Shown here one piece after another: positions 1-9,907 of a stretch of DNA of 64,000 nucleotides. Source of the stretch: RGIG4097 sp964637515. GTDB taxonomy: Bacteria > Bacillota > Clostridia > Christensenellales > CAG-917. A program made the position numbers and the translations under genes. How positions within the stretch are numbered: the stretch's first letter is position 1; the number at the start of each line of letters is the position of its first letter. Location: NCBI GenBank assembly GCA_964637515.1, contig CAZWUI010000004.1:1-64000 (forward strand), read 5' to 3'. The notes below the pieces were generated by a model. The model saw only the letters and a list, made by a program, of their open reading frames with translations. It ran no database searches and was not told where the DNA came from.

Positions 1-17
1 AAATTAATCAAAACCTA

Positions 18-46
18 TTGAATTTTAACCTTGAAATTGCTAAAAT
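18..46 (+). promoter_or_regulatory. Candidate sigma-A promoter of addB
   Basis: TTGAAT at 18-23 and TAAAAT at 41-46 are separated by 17 bp. Transcription would begin at about position 53, which is the A of the addB start codon, so the message may be leaderless or nearly so. No Shine-Dalgarno sequence is visible before that ATG. Confidence 0.5.
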
Positions 47-52
47 ATAGGC

Positions 53-3000
53 ATGAAAATTATCCTGTCAAATTCATCAAGGGGCGCGTCCACGGGCGTG
101 TTCTCCGAAATCGAGAAAAAACTCGACGAAGGCAAAAAGTGCGTAGTCATCACTACGGACAGACTCACCGCGACTGTTGAGCGTGCTCTTCTCGAAAAGT
201 TGAGAGAAGATGCGGTCTTCGGATTGCGCGTGTCGTCGTTTACAAGACTTGCGACGGTTATGCTCGGGGATAGCGTGAAGAAGTGCTTGACTCCCGAAGG
301 CTCGGTTATGTTGATAACCGACGTCATCGAAAAGCACCGCAACGAATTGCGTTATTACGGACGAGTGAAACCCGACGAGCTTGCATCTGAATTGTACGCC
401 GCAATCACCGCATTGCGCAACAGCGGGGTGTCCACAGATAGACTCACCGCCACTGACCTCGGAAGCCCTAGCCTTAACGACAAAGCAAGGGATATAGCGA
501 TCGTCTACGGTGGATATTTGAGTGCGTTAGAAGGGCGTCATAGCGACAGTAGCACCCGACTCGAAGCCCTTGCCGAAATGATTGAAAACGGTGATCCGCT
601 TGACGAATGCTATTACGTCATCGATATGCCTGAATTTAACTACGCACAGTTAAACGTGCTGAAAGCGATAGATAAACGTGCGATTTCGTTGACTGTCGGT
701 TTGACGTCAGGTTTCGATTACCCCAACAAACGCATATATCCCGACAAGACCGTGGATAGACTCAAAGCCATATCCGAGAACAGAGTGGAAGTCGTCACAA
801 AGTTCGATACGCTCACCGAAGCGGGTGACGTCATCGGCAAATATTTGTTCAGTTACACTCGTCCGTCCGAAAAGGTTTTGCCGTCCGAAAAGGAAGTCAA
901 ATCAAAACTCACGGTGCGCTCCGCTCTCAACCGCAAAGACGAAGTGCTTGCCCTTGCTCTCGACGTAGTCAAAGGAGTGAGAGAAGGAAAACGATACCGT
1001 GATTTTGAAGTCTTCGTGGGTGACCTCGAAGGGTATACTCCTATCGTCAAGAGTGTGTTTTTGCGCTACGGCATTCCTTTCTTCATCGACAGAAAAGAGA
1101 TGCTCTACGAACAGACCAAGACGAGATATTTGCTCTCTGCCGTGACCGCAGTCAAGGCGAAAATGAGAGTTGAAGAAGTTTTGGATTTCGTCAAAAATCC
1201 GCTTTTTGCAGAGTCCTGCGAAGACGTTTTCACCTTTGAAAATTACGTGCTTGAATTTGGCGTAAACTACGGCGGTTTCTATCGTGAGTTCGAATACGGC
1301 GAAGAATCCTACCGCGCGAAAGCTGAATCCGTCAGGCGTAAACTTGTGGAAACCTTATCGGTTTTTGAAAGCGGGAAAAGACGGGTGTCGTCATTCACCG
1401 AATCATCGAGAAAACTCTTGGCAAACGTGGAAGAGTCTTGGCGCGCTCACGTCAAAAAACTTGCGAATTTGTCGGAGTACTACGAGAAGTGTGCGGAGCA
1501 GGTGGACGACAAACTCTCTTCCGTCCTAGACGAAATCGAAAACGTCCTTGACGGCGAATACGATATTGCGGGATTTGAAAACTTGTTGAACGGCATGTTC
1601 CGCACCTTGAAAATTTCACTAGTCCCCACCTTCCTTGACTGCGTTTTCATCGGGGACGCGTCGTCAAGGTTTATTTGTTCGGGAGATTTGCACGTTTTGG
1701 GTGCGAATACCGGGTTGATTCCGTCCGATTCCGCAGGTGGTGCGATTCTCACTCCGAAAGACGAAGAAACCTTTGAAAGAGCGGGCATTGAACTTTATTC
1801 AAATCAAAAGGATAAAATCAATTCCGAATTGTTCACGATAACCGAAATCATGAAAAAGACGAGGGGCAAACTCATCGTGTCGTATGCGGATAGCGCACCG
1901 AGCGGAAATTTGCGTCCGTCCATGCTCGTGTCTCAACTGGTGGCGATTTTCAGCACCGACGAGAAAAACTACGTCGAAATCGAAAAGGTGCGTTTCGACG
2001 ACTTATACCGCCGTTACGAAGAAGGAAATATCGACGAAATCACTCCGCTATTCGCAACCGAAAAGGCGTGTATGAACGAAATTCTTTCTCACGCAAAGGA
2101 CACGGGTAGCATTGCAAATCTGCCTATCTTCCGTATCGCACGCGTGTGTTTCCTTAAACTTGAAAACAAATATCGGCTCAAAAGGGCGTACGCAGTCAGT
2201 GCGGAAGACGCGAAACTCTCCAATCCGCCTATCGTAAAAGATTCGAGCGTGAGTAGGCTTGAGAGATTTTTCTCCTGTCCGTATTCCTACTATTTGCAGT
2301 ACGTTTTGAAGATACAACCGCGGGAAGAGGGGGAGATAATGTCCAACGAAAACGGCAGCATTTTGCACGCCGTGTTTGAAAACTTCTTCCGCGCGCTCTC
2401 GAAAGACGAAGTGAGCGAAGACAATATCGCAAAAATCGCGGGCGGTGCTTTTGATGATTACGTTTCGTCAATTCCAAAGCTCACAAGACTCATGGAAAAT
2501 CCGTCGTCAAAACGCACTCTCCTGAAACTCAAAGACGAAGGAATAAAGACTTGTCGTGATTTGTACGAAGTCTATATGCGCTCGGAATTCGTCCCCGAAT
2601 ATCTCGAGGCGGGATTTGGCAAAAACGGCGATTTCAATCCTATCTACGTCAACGACGGTCAGGTCGCTTTGTCGGGACGTATCGACAGGGTGGACACCTG
2701 CGGAAATGATTTCATCGTCCTTGACTACAAGACTTTCAAGGGCATATCCATTGACGCTAGGGACGTCTACTACGGCAAAAAATTGCAACTCTACGTGTAT
2801 GCGGAAGCGATTGCGGAGTCTCTTGGAAAACGCCCCGTCGGCGTATTCTATCTGCCCGTCTATCCATCTTACGCCAAGGACGGCGAGAATAGGTATAAGT
2901 ATCGCGGGCAAGTGCTTGCGGATGTCACCGTCATGAATAAAATCGACAATATCACCGAGTCCGACTACAAAAAATCCGTCGTACCCTGCGGTGCGAAAAA

Positions 3001-3271
3001 CCGCTCTCAACTCGTGGATTGTCTTGTCGAAGACGACTTCAAGGCAAGAAGAGAATACGCGGTCAAAATCGCGGGGGAAGGCGCAAAACTGATAAGCGAA
3101 GGCTACATATCACCGAAACCGTATAAGGCTACCGAGTCCGAAAACGTATGCGGAAATTGTTTTTATAAGGACGTCTGTCCCTACAAGGGCAAATTCGCAA
3201 GAGTGGCGGATACGGTGGCTAAAGATGCATTCGATTTGAACGAGAAAACAGAGGAGGTCGAAAATGAGTAA
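53..3271 (+). CDS. addB: ATP-dependent helicase/nuclease subunit B (AddB)
   Basis: This is the AddB subunit of the AddAB (RecBCD-like) enzyme that resects double-strand breaks for recombination. The protein is 1,072 aa. Near residue 741 a cysteine lies in FFSCPYSYY. The RecB-type nuclease follows, with GRIDRVD (about 875) and LDYKT (about 893), then a QLYVYAEA helix. Near residue 1032 comes C-x2-C-x5-C, which with the first cysteine makes the family's four-cysteine iron-sulphur staple. The N-terminus, where AddB usually has a Walker A loop, reads SNSSRGASTG and has lost the GKT/S signature, so ATP binding by this subunit is doubtful. The last 8 bp overlap addA, implying translational coupling. 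The start has no clear ribosome site, so a slightly different start is possible. Confidence 0.93.
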   Translation: MKIILSNSSRGASTGVFSEIEKKLDEGKKCVVITTDRLTATVERALLEKLREDAVFGLRVSSFTRLATVMLGDSVKKCLTPEGSVMLITDVIEKHRNELRYYGRVKPDELASELYAAITALRNSGVSTDRLTATDLGSPSLNDKARDIAIVYGGYLSALEGRHSDSSTRLEALAEMIENGDPLDECYYVIDMPEFNYAQLNVLKAIDKRAISLTVGLTSGFDYPNKRIYPDKTVDRLKAISENRVEVVTKFDTLTEAGDVIGKYLFSYTRPSEKVLPSEKEVKSKLTVRSALNRKDEVLALALDVVKGVREGKRYRDFEVFVGDLEGYTPIVKSVFLRYGIPFFIDRKEMLYEQTKTRYLLSAVTAVKAKMRVEEVLDFVKNPLFAESCEDVFTFENYVLEFGVNYGGFYREFEYGEESYRAKAESVRRKLVETLSVFESGKRRVSSFTESSRKLLANVEESWRAHVKKLANLSEYYEKCAEQVDDKLSSVLDEIENVLDGEYDIAGFENLLNGMFRTLKISLVPTFLDCVFIGDASSRFICSGDLHVLGANTGLIPSDSAGGAILTPKDEETFERAGIELYSNQKDKINSELFTITEIMKKTRGKLIVSYADSAPSGNLRPSMLVSQLVAIFSTDEKNYVEIEKVRFDDLYRRYEEGNIDEITPLFATEKACMNEILSHAKDTGSIANLPIFRIARVCFLKLENKYRLKRAYAVSAEDAKLSNPPIVKDSSVSRLERFFSCPYSYYLQYVLKIQPREEGEIMSNENGSILHAVFENFFRALSKDEVSEDNIAKIAGGAFDDYVSSIPKLTRLMENPSSKRTLLKLKDEGIKTCRDLYEVYMRSEFVPEYLEAGFGKNGDFNPIYVNDGQVALSGRIDRVDTCGNDFIVLDYKTFKGISIDARDVYYGKKLQLYVYAEAIAESLGKRPVGVFYLPVYPSYAKDGENRYKYRGQVLADVTVMNKIDNITESDYKKSVVPCGAKNRSQLVDCLVEDDFKARREYAVKIAGEGAKLISEGYISPKPYKATESENVCGNCFYKDVCPYKGKFARVADTVAKDAFDLNEKTEEVENE

Positions 3272-6200
3272 CGATACCTACACCCCGACTCCCGAACAAA
3301 TTCAGGCGATAGAATCAAACGGTCGCATACTTGTGTCCGCATCCGCAGGATCGGGAAAAACGACCACTCTCATAAAGCGAATAATACGTCAAATCGGCGA
3401 AGGTGCGAGTTTAAGACGTATGCTGATTTTGGTGTACAACAACGCGGCGGCGGACGAACTCCGCGAAAAACTCCGTATGAAACTCTTTGAGTGCGCTTGC
3501 TCCGAAACCGGTGAAACCGCCAAAAGATTCAGAAAAGAACTCGACGAAATTTCCTTTGCCGAGATATGCACCATACACGCATTTTGCAAGGATCTGATAA
3601 GGCGCAACTTTGAACTTCTCGGCATATCTCCGTCTTTCAAAGTGCTCGACGAAAACGCCCATAAAAACTATATGGCAAAAGCATTCGACGACCTTGTCAA
3701 AGAGTATTCGGACAGGAACGACGAAATTTTTGAAAAACTCACGACGGTGTTTGAATGCAAACGCTCCGAAGAGAATATCAGAAAATTCGTCTACACCCTT
3801 TTCGGTGTGTTCGACGTGCAACCGGACAGGACGGCGTTTGAAAAGAAAATCAGAGAGTTTTACGCAAGCAGGGACAACTTCGACAACGCACTTCTCGAAA
3901 GCAGTCGGACGGTGCTTGCAAAAGTGAAATACCACCTTGAAATAATCGAACCGGAGCTAAGACAAACTCAACAAGAAAAGTATGCGAACAACGTGAGCAA
4001 AGCACGCGCCGCGGTGGACGTGTTTTTGGCGGACGGAGCGAGCGTGAAAGACGTCGTGGAAAAGGCGGTCCCCGTGCTCGATTCCTTTGAAAGAGCGGTC
4101 AAAACTAAGACTGCAAGCGCCGCACTGATCGACGTTGCAAAGAGAAGTATCGACCGTGTGAAAGATGAGTTGTCATTATATAGGTCGCTATATGCGGATG
4201 AAAGCGTAATCAACGAACATTTTGCACAAAACGCACTTTATGCAAACAAATTGCTTGATTTAACTTGCCGTTTCACTGAAATCCTTGACAAACGCAAACG
4301 TGATGACGACGCACTTTCTTTCGGCGACCTCGAACACTACGCAACCAAACTCATCGCAGAAAATCCCGACAAGGATTTTGCAGAAGATTTCGATTACGTG
4401 TTTGTGGACGAGTATCAGGACGTCAACCCCGTGCAGGAAAATATCATCAAAAATATGGTGAAGAAAAATGCGTTTTTCGTAGGGGACGTCAAGCAGAGCA
4501 TTTACGGCTTCCGCCTTGCAGACCCCGACATATTCCTTGCCAGAAAAGAAGAGTATAAGTCGGACGACGACAAGGACTCATTGCAGATTGATTTCAACAA
4601 TAACTTCAGAAGCGAAAATCAAATTCTCGAATTTGTCAACGGCGTTTTCGACGTCGTCATGACAAAGGATTCGAGCGGTGTGGATTATAGCACCGAAGGG
4701 CGTTTTGCTCCGTCGGATAGGGAGCAGGGAAAAGTCGAAGTGCACGTGTTCAATTACAATGAATCCGACAAGGTGCTGGCAAGCGGACTTTACGACATCA
4801 AATCGCATAGGGCAGGCGTTGCAAGAATAGGCAGCGAAGAGGAAGAAGGCGCTTTCATCGCTCACAAAATCAAGGAGTTGACCTCGTCCGCTTTTGAAGA
4901 TATAAAATACGGCGATATAGCGATTTTGTTCAGGAGTAGAAACGTCGCCGCAGAAAGAATCGTGAACGTTTTGAGACAATTCGGCATACCTGTCGACGAC
5001 GGCTCTTTTTCAAGGGATAAGGAACACCCTGAAAACGATTTGATTTCTTTGCTCACCGTCGTTGACAATCCGAGACAAGACTTTGCGCTTGCGGGGTATT
5101 TGCTCTCATATCTCGGCGGATATTCCGAAGATGAAGTCGCCGCCGTTGCAAAGGGTAGGGACGAAGTCCTGCAAGAGAAAAAGAAATCCGCAAAAGACAC
5201 GACTTATGCGGTCAAAGCGGATTTGTACGACGGTATGCTTCGCCTGAAAGACGAGGATAGCGACCTTGGCAGAAAGGTGCGTGCTACCCTTGAAAAACTC
5301 GACGAATACAGACTCAAAGCAAGTTTCAAAAACGTGGGTGAATTGATTTCGGGCATTGTGTCCGAAACCTATTTCGATGCATTCGTGGCATCAAGCGGGG
5401 ATGCTGCTTTGAATGCGCTCAACTCTTTTGTGGCGACCGCTTGTTCAATTGACAACGGGGATAAGAGTTTGTCCGCATTCTTGCGTGAATACAAGAACGA
5501 CTCCGATGACAAAAACGACGGTAAATCCGCGGGCGGCGATAGGGTGCGTATCAGCACTTACCACGGATATAAAGGACTTGAAAGCAAGGTCGTTTTCGTG
5601 TCCGCGGCGGACTCTTCTATTGGACGAGCGAAAACCGCAGATTTGATTATCTCGTCGGACGGGCTTATGGGACTGACTTATTTCGATAGCGATACGAAGA
5701 GCAAAAACTCGGACACTCTCTCAAAAATCGTCGTCAAACGTTTCATCGCGGAAAAGGAATATAAGGAAGAAATGCGCCTTGCGTACGTCGCGCTCACGCG
5801 TGCACAAAAATATATGTACGTGACGGGGTGTTTGGGAGGCATCGAATTTCCGACGTTGACGGGACTGTGCGATAGGTTGAAAACCTTGAAGTTCGAGAAA
5901 GAAAATAGCCTTTTGGCGTTCATTTTCAGAACAGGCAATCTCGGAAAAGGTACGTCGATATTCGTCCACGACAGACGCGAATACTACTACCCGACGCAGT
6001 ATATTCTCTCCGACAAATATTCCGCACTTGACGACATAGCGAAAGGGGAATACTTCGAGCTTGCGGAAGGCATAAGGAAAATGCAGTCGTTCAAATATCC
6101 CTACAAGGAAGACACCGAACTCGCAATGAAATACAGCGTATCCGAACTCGACGGAGAATTGGACGAAAGTACGGTCCGGACGTTCGATGACAGAACGAAT

Positions 6201-6692
6201 ATCGGCACGTCCTACCACAAGGTCATGCAATATATCGACTTCACCGCAGACGACGAAAGCAAGGTCAGGGCGGAAATGGATAGAATGCTTGCGGAAGGTT
6301 TGCTGCTCAAAGAAGAATACGACGCAGTGAACCCCGCAGACGTGCTCCGCGCACTTCAAACGGATATAATCAAAACCGCATCGAAATGCGAATGTTTGAG
6401 AGAGCAGGCGTTCATGATGTACAAACCCGCAAGGGAAGTCGTGCCTGACTCGAAGTCGGATGCGAAAGTGCTTGTGCAGGGTGTCGTGGACTTGATAATT
6501 CTCGGCGGAAAGTCGGGTGGAGAAAACGTCATTGTGGACTACAAATACTCGTCGCTCTCGAACGAAGATGCAAGAAAAAAATACGAAAAGCAACTTAAAC
6601 TATACAAAACTGCGGCAGAAAGTGTCGTTTCGGGAAAAATCGACAGAATATTGTTGCTATCGTTGAAGACGGGAAAGACGATTGAGTTTTGA
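3264..6692 (+). CDS. addA: ATP-dependent helicase/nuclease subunit A (AddA)
   Basis: This is the UvrD/Rep-family helicase and nuclease subunit of AddAB, 1,142 aa, close to the usual family length. The Q motif and Walker A loop (ASAGSGKT, residues 26-33) open the protein. Walker B is VDEYQDVNP near residue 380, followed by GDVKQSIYGFR (motif III). A late helicase motif with ALTRAQKYMYV lies near residue 840. The C-terminal RecB-type nuclease is visible as VQGVVDLII, VIVDYKYSS and the KLYKTAAE helix. The ATG sits inside the end of addB, behind GAGGAGG at 3251-3257. With AddB it would form the complete recombination machine of a gram-positive bacterium. Confidence 0.95.
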   Translation: MSNDTYTPTPEQIQAIESNGRILVSASAGSGKTTTLIKRIIRQIGEGASLRRMLILVYNNAAADELREKLRMKLFECACSETGETAKRFRKELDEISFAEICTIHAFCKDLIRRNFELLGISPSFKVLDENAHKNYMAKAFDDLVKEYSDRNDEIFEKLTTVFECKRSEENIRKFVYTLFGVFDVQPDRTAFEKKIREFYASRDNFDNALLESSRTVLAKVKYHLEIIEPELRQTQQEKYANNVSKARAAVDVFLADGASVKDVVEKAVPVLDSFERAVKTKTASAALIDVAKRSIDRVKDELSLYRSLYADESVINEHFAQNALYANKLLDLTCRFTEILDKRKRDDDALSFGDLEHYATKLIAENPDKDFAEDFDYVFVDEYQDVNPVQENIIKNMVKKNAFFVGDVKQSIYGFRLADPDIFLARKEEYKSDDDKDSLQIDFNNNFRSENQILEFVNGVFDVVMTKDSSGVDYSTEGRFAPSDREQGKVEVHVFNYNESDKVLASGLYDIKSHRAGVARIGSEEEEGAFIAHKIKELTSSAFEDIKYGDIAILFRSRNVAAERIVNVLRQFGIPVDDGSFSRDKEHPENDLISLLTVVDNPRQDFALAGYLLSYLGGYSEDEVAAVAKGRDEVLQEKKKSAKDTTYAVKADLYDGMLRLKDEDSDLGRKVRATLEKLDEYRLKASFKNVGELISGIVSETYFDAFVASSGDAALNALNSFVATACSIDNGDKSLSAFLREYKNDSDDKNDGKSAGGDRVRISTYHGYKGLESKVVFVSAADSSIGRAKTADLIISSDGLMGLTYFDSDTKSKNSDTLSKIVVKRFIAEKEYKEEMRLAYVALTRAQKYMYVTGCLGGIEFPTLTGLCDRLKTLKFEKENSLLAFIFRTGNLGKGTSIFVHDRREYYYPTQYILSDKYSALDDIAKGEYFELAEGIRKMQSFKYPYKEDTELAMKYSVSELDGELDESTVRTFDDRTNIGTSYHKVMQYIDFTADDESKVRAEMDRMLAEGLLLKEEYDAVNPADVLRALQTDIIKTASKCECLREQAFMMYKPAREVVPDSKSDAKVLVQGVVDLIILGGKSGGENVIVDYKYSSLSNEDARKKYEKQLKLYKTAAESVVSGKIDRILLLSLKTGKTIEF

Positions 6693-6707
6693 TCAAAGTG
6701 AAGAATT

Positions 6708-6727
6708 AGGGTGCGTTTTCGCGCCCT
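6708..6727 (+). terminator. Weak hairpin after addA
   Basis: AGGGTGCG, a TTTT loop and CGCGCCCT form an 8-bp stem with one T-G pair just after the addA stop. The following bases (ATTCTGGCC) are not a clean T-run, so termination may be partial or Rho-assisted. Confidence 0.45.
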
Positions 6728-6762
6728 ATTCTGGCCTTTTGCAAAAAATAGGTGCAAAAAGG

Positions 6763-6790
6763 TTGATTTTTTCTTGTGTTATGATATAAT
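6763..6790 (+). promoter_or_regulatory. Sigma-A promoter with extended -10
   Basis: TTGATT at 6763-6768, a 16-bp spacer and TATAAT at 6785-6790. A TG one base before the -10 makes it an extended -10. It drives the GTG-started gene at 6821. Confidence 0.7.
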
Positions 6791-6820
6791 CATAAATATA
6801 ATTTAACTGGAGTTGTTCGG

Positions 6821-8662
6821 GTGGAAGTACTCAATCAAATTTTTGAAATACTGACAAAAGCGTCGTCCGAATTGCCGAAAATTCAAGTCGGCACGTTTTT
6901 CATTATTTCGATGTGTGCGGTCGTACTTCTCGGCATAATCGTCGGCCTGACTTATTTAGGCTCGTCCGCAGCGAAGTTTAGACGTGCCTGTCAAAAGGTC
7001 GTCAAGTACCTTGCGTCCGTCGACGAAATCAACGACGACAATGCGGAAAATTTCACCGCAACTTGCTTTGGCAAGTCCGCTCCCGAATCTCTCCGCAACG
7101 CTTGGTTGCAATATCTCGGAGTCCGTTTCGGCTACCCCAGTGATATTATCTCCGAATCCACAGTCTTCGACAAAGAGGTCAAGCGCACTCGCAATGTGCG
7201 TGCAAACGTATTTATTGGTATTGCACTCATCGTCGTAGCGGTCCTTGCGTTTTGGAGTCTCGGCTCGAATCCGTCCGTTGAAATGGGCGCAATCGTTGCT
7301 CTCGGACTTATTGTCGCAGGCGTGATATACCTCATCTTCACTGCGGTTGCGAAAAAACAATTCTCGAAAGCAAGAGACCTTTTCTACGAGATGGAAGACG
7401 ACCTTGACGCAAAAGTCGATTTCCACGTCGAAAAGGACTACGCAATGGATTCATCCCCCTTGCTTGACATAGTCGCAGTGCTTGACGAAATCATTGCGAA
7501 AAACACCGCCAAAGTCGTTGACTACGACGACGTGAAGAGAGAAGTCGAAGAAAAGGAAACGAAAGCGGAAGAAATCGCAGAGAATGAAGAACTCGTAGAG
7601 GCGGAAGAAAACACGGAAACGGTCGAAGAAGTTTCCGATGAAACCGTCGAAACCGAAGAAACTCCCGAAGAAGTCCCAGAAAGCACTCCGATTGAGGAAC
7701 TCATCGAAGATGCTCCCGAAGAGACCGAAGAAATTTCCGAAGTCGAAAACGCAGAAGTCCCCGACGAAGTCGAGGAAAGCGATGAGATAGAAGAAAACGA
7801 AGTCGCTCCCGAAAACGAAGAAGTGGCGGAAGAAACGGCAGAGGCGGAAACCGAAGAAACAACTGAAATCGAAGAACCCGCAGACGATACTTATTCCGCA
7901 AGCGAAGAAGAAATCGATCCCGAATTTTCGGTTGACGAAGAACCCCCCGTCGACGATGAACTCGACGACAAACCCAAGACGGAAGAAGAGGCGTTGCAAC
8001 GTATCAGTGAAATGCTGTCCGGCGCAAAACCCGCCGTCAAAAAAAACGAAAGCACTTCCAAAGTTATGAAACAGGAAGGCGTCGGCGATTGGCTCGCCGG
8101 TCAAAACGAATTCGCTATGGCAACCCCCGTGGAAGCCTTTGAAGAAGTAAATATAGAGGATGAGAAAGTTATGTTCGGAAAGAAGAAAAAAGAAGCATTG
8201 AAAGCACAACAAGCCGCAGAGCAAGCACAAAAAGAACAACAAGTGTTCCTTGACAGCGAACTCGTCGAAGAAGAGGAAGTTCTTCAAGAAGTCGAAGAAG
8301 CACCCGTTGCCGCCGCTCCCGAAATGGAAGTAGTCCCCGTGAGCGACAATCAAGAACTTCCCAAGTTTGAGCGCACCGTCATCACGAATGCTCCCGTCAC
8401 CGCACTCGACCCCGAAGTCGTGGAAGAGTACGAAGACCTTGACGAAGGCGACGAAGACGTCAAAGCACCTCGCCTTTCCAAGCTCCCGCACCTTGTTGAC
8501 TACGTGCTCACCATGAACGTTTCCAAGAGCACCAAAATCAAGGTTGCACAACTTATGTTCCAAGCATATGCGGTGTTTAAAAACAGCCCTGAAAACAAGG
8601 CGATCGTTATGCAATGCATCGGCAAAATCATGAACAGCATTTCTGCCGAAATGAAGAAGTAA
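6821..8662 (+). CDS. Membrane protein with long acidic linker, function unknown
   Basis: A 613-aa protein that I do not recognise. It starts with GTG, 8 nt behind a GGAG. Three hydrophobic segments are visible at about residues 22-47, 127-146 and 152-174. Between the first and second lies a roughly 80-residue soluble stretch with an aromatic, conserved-looking NAWLQYLGVRFGYP block. From about 235 to 420 the chain is dominated by Glu with Val, Thr and Pro and should be extended. A Lys/Gln/Ala-rich, probably coiled segment follows (about 450-480), then a second acidic stretch, and a compact helical C-terminal domain of about 60 residues after LSKLPHLVDYV. The layout suggests a membrane anchor displaying a globular domain on a flexible tether. 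It has its own promoter and a strong terminator, so it is monocistronic. Confidence 0.8.
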   Translation: MEVLNQIFEILTKASSELPKIQVGTFFIISMCAVVLLGIIVGLTYLGSSAAKFRRACQKVVKYLASVDEINDDNAENFTATCFGKSAPESLRNAWLQYLGVRFGYPSDIISESTVFDKEVKRTRNVRANVFIGIALIVVAVLAFWSLGSNPSVEMGAIVALGLIVAGVIYLIFTAVAKKQFSKARDLFYEMEDDLDAKVDFHVEKDYAMDSSPLLDIVAVLDEIIAKNTAKVVDYDDVKREVEEKETKAEEIAENEELVEAEENTETVEEVSDETVETEETPEEVPESTPIEELIEDAPEETEEISEVENAEVPDEVEESDEIEENEVAPENEEVAEETAEAETEETTEIEEPADDTYSASEEEIDPEFSVDEEPPVDDELDDKPKTEEEALQRISEMLSGAKPAVKKNESTSKVMKQEGVGDWLAGQNEFAMATPVEAFEEVNIEDEKVMFGKKKKEALKAQQAAEQAQKEQQVFLDSELVEEEEVLQEVEEAPVAAAPEMEVVPVSDNQELPKFERTVITNAPVTALDPEVVEEYEDLDEGDEDVKAPRLSKLPHLVDYVLTMNVSKSTKIKVAQLMFQAYAVFKNSPENKAIVMQCIGKIMNSISAEMKK

Positions 8663-8685
8663 TTTTCCCTTTTTAGAATATCGAA

Positions 8686-8740
8686 AAACCCGTTTCCGAA
8701 GGATGAAATTTTCGTCGGAAACGGGTTTATTTTATTTTCT
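8686..8740 (+). terminator. Strong intrinsic terminator
   Basis: A perfect 14-bp stem (8686-8699 with 8715-8728) is followed by a T-rich tract. It ends the transcript of the acidic membrane protein. Confidence 0.9.
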
Positions 8741-8821
8741 TTTCAAATCGACGGTTTCCAGTGTTCTAATCACATGTTTTTCAATTTTGTGATAAAAAGA
8801 AAATCTCCTAAAAGTACAAAT

Positions 8822-8844
8822 AAAAACCGCTCGCAAGGAGCGGT
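8822..8844 (-). terminator. Terminator of the CorA-type gene
   Basis: ACCGCTC (8826-8832) pairs with GAGCGGT (8838-8844). On the minus strand the stem is followed by TTTTTA. Confidence 0.85.
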
Positions 8845-8849
8845 GTGTT

Positions 8850-9803
8850 TCATTTGAGCATTCTCTTTTTCCAGAGCACGATCGTGATTGCGATACATAT
8901 CACGACGGATATTCCTATGACAACCCAGAAACCCCACGGTTGACTCTCGAAAGGCACGCCCGTATTCATTCCCCAGAACGAACCGATCATGCTAGGAATT
9001 GCGACAATAAGAGTCAGGGAGGTCAATATTTTCATGACTCCGTTCAAGTTGTTCGAGATGATAGATGCGTACGCATCCATGGTGCCGTTCAAAATGTCGC
9101 GGTAGATATTCGACATTTCGATTGCTTGTCTGTTCTCAATCAAGACGTCTTCCCACAAATCTTCGTCTTCCTCAAAGAATTTGACGAGTTTCGGGAGTTT
9201 GTCAAGCACGACGGTATTCGCGCGCAGGGACGTGGAGAAGTAGACGAGAGATTTTTCAAGGTCGAGCATTTCGATGAGCTCTTCGTTCTGCATGGATTTT
9301 TCAAGTACACTTTGGACACGTTGGCTCGCTCTGTTGATTTGTTTGAGGTATTGCAAATACTTCTTGGAAATCGCATATTCGAGTTGGAGCAGGAAACGGG
9401 TGCGTTTGTGAATGTTGAAGTCCTTGATGAAACGCCCGGTCATGAGATCGTAGATAATTGACGTTTCGTTGATGCAGACGGTGATGACGACGTCGTTCGT
9501 CGAAATGAAACCAAAAGGCAAGGTGGCGTAGGTGTAGTGGTCGTCGTCGTCCTCGGTGATAGGAATGTCGGTGAGTGCGAGAAGAATATCGTCTTCTTTC
9601 TCGACACGTGCGCGTTCTTCTTCGTCGAGTGCCGCTTTGATGAAGTCTTCGGGAACGGCGGTTGAAGACGCGACAAGTTCGATTTCCTTGTCGGTGGGGT
9701 TGGACATATGAATCCATTGTCCGGAAAAGTCATAGCCGTCGACTATGAGTTCAGGGTCGACCGTCACGATTGCTTTGTTGATTTTCTTGTAAACTTGGAG
9801 CAT
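8850..9803 (-). CDS. corA: CorA-family Mg2+/divalent cation transporter
   Basis: A CorA-type magnesium/cobalt channel of 317 aa. The long soluble N-terminal funnel domain ends in a stalk helix. Two C-terminal transmembrane helices follow, with the family selectivity motif GMN at the end of the first (FWGMNTGVPF) and a basic tail (KKRMLK). A start 21 bp further upstream is open, but AGGAGG at 9810-9815 lies 6 nt before the ATG at 9803 and fixes the start there. The gene is transcribed away from ppdK, with a 256-bp divergent spacer containing a structured leader. Substrate beyond divalent metal cannot be read from the sequence. Confidence 0.92.
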   Translation of the reverse strand: MLQVYKKINKAIVTVDPELIVDGYDFSGQWIHMSNPTDKEIELVASSTAVPEDFIKAALDEEERARVEKEDDILLALTDIPITEDDDDHYTYATLPFGFISTNDVVITVCINETSIIYDLMTGRFIKDFNIHKRTRFLLQLEYAISKKYLQYLKQINRASQRVQSVLEKSMQNEELIEMLDLEKSLVYFSTSLRANTVVLDKLPKLVKFFEEDEDLWEDVLIENRQAIEMSNIYRDILNGTMDAYASIISNNLNGVMKILTSLTLIVAIPSMIGSFWGMNTGVPFESQPWGFWVVIGISVVICIAITIVLWKKRMLK

Positions 9804-9838
9804 ATCGTTCCTCCTATTTGGCACGGCATAACCGCTCG

Positions 9839-9897
9839 CGTCTTAGGAAGAACCTAAAACGTGCGATTATTGGAGAATTTCTATCCTACTTCGGTAG
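9839..9897 (-). promoter_or_regulatory. Structured 5' leader of corA
   Basis: Two hairpins lie in the untranslated leader. One is a 9-bp stem (9839-9847 with 9853-9861, one G-U). The other is a 4-bp stem closing a four-base loop (9886-9889 with 9894-9897). Neither is followed by a T-run. I could not match the leader to the M-box or the Mn2+ or NiCo riboswitch consensus, so a new or divergent cis element is possible but unproven. Confidence 0.4.
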
Positions 9898-9907
9898 TAA
9901 TCCATAA

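Noticed and set aside
7451..8614. A 387-codon Phe-rich frame opposite the acidic membrane protein
   Set aside because: GAA-rich codons give TTC-rich complements; the frame is a by-product of the acidic linker.
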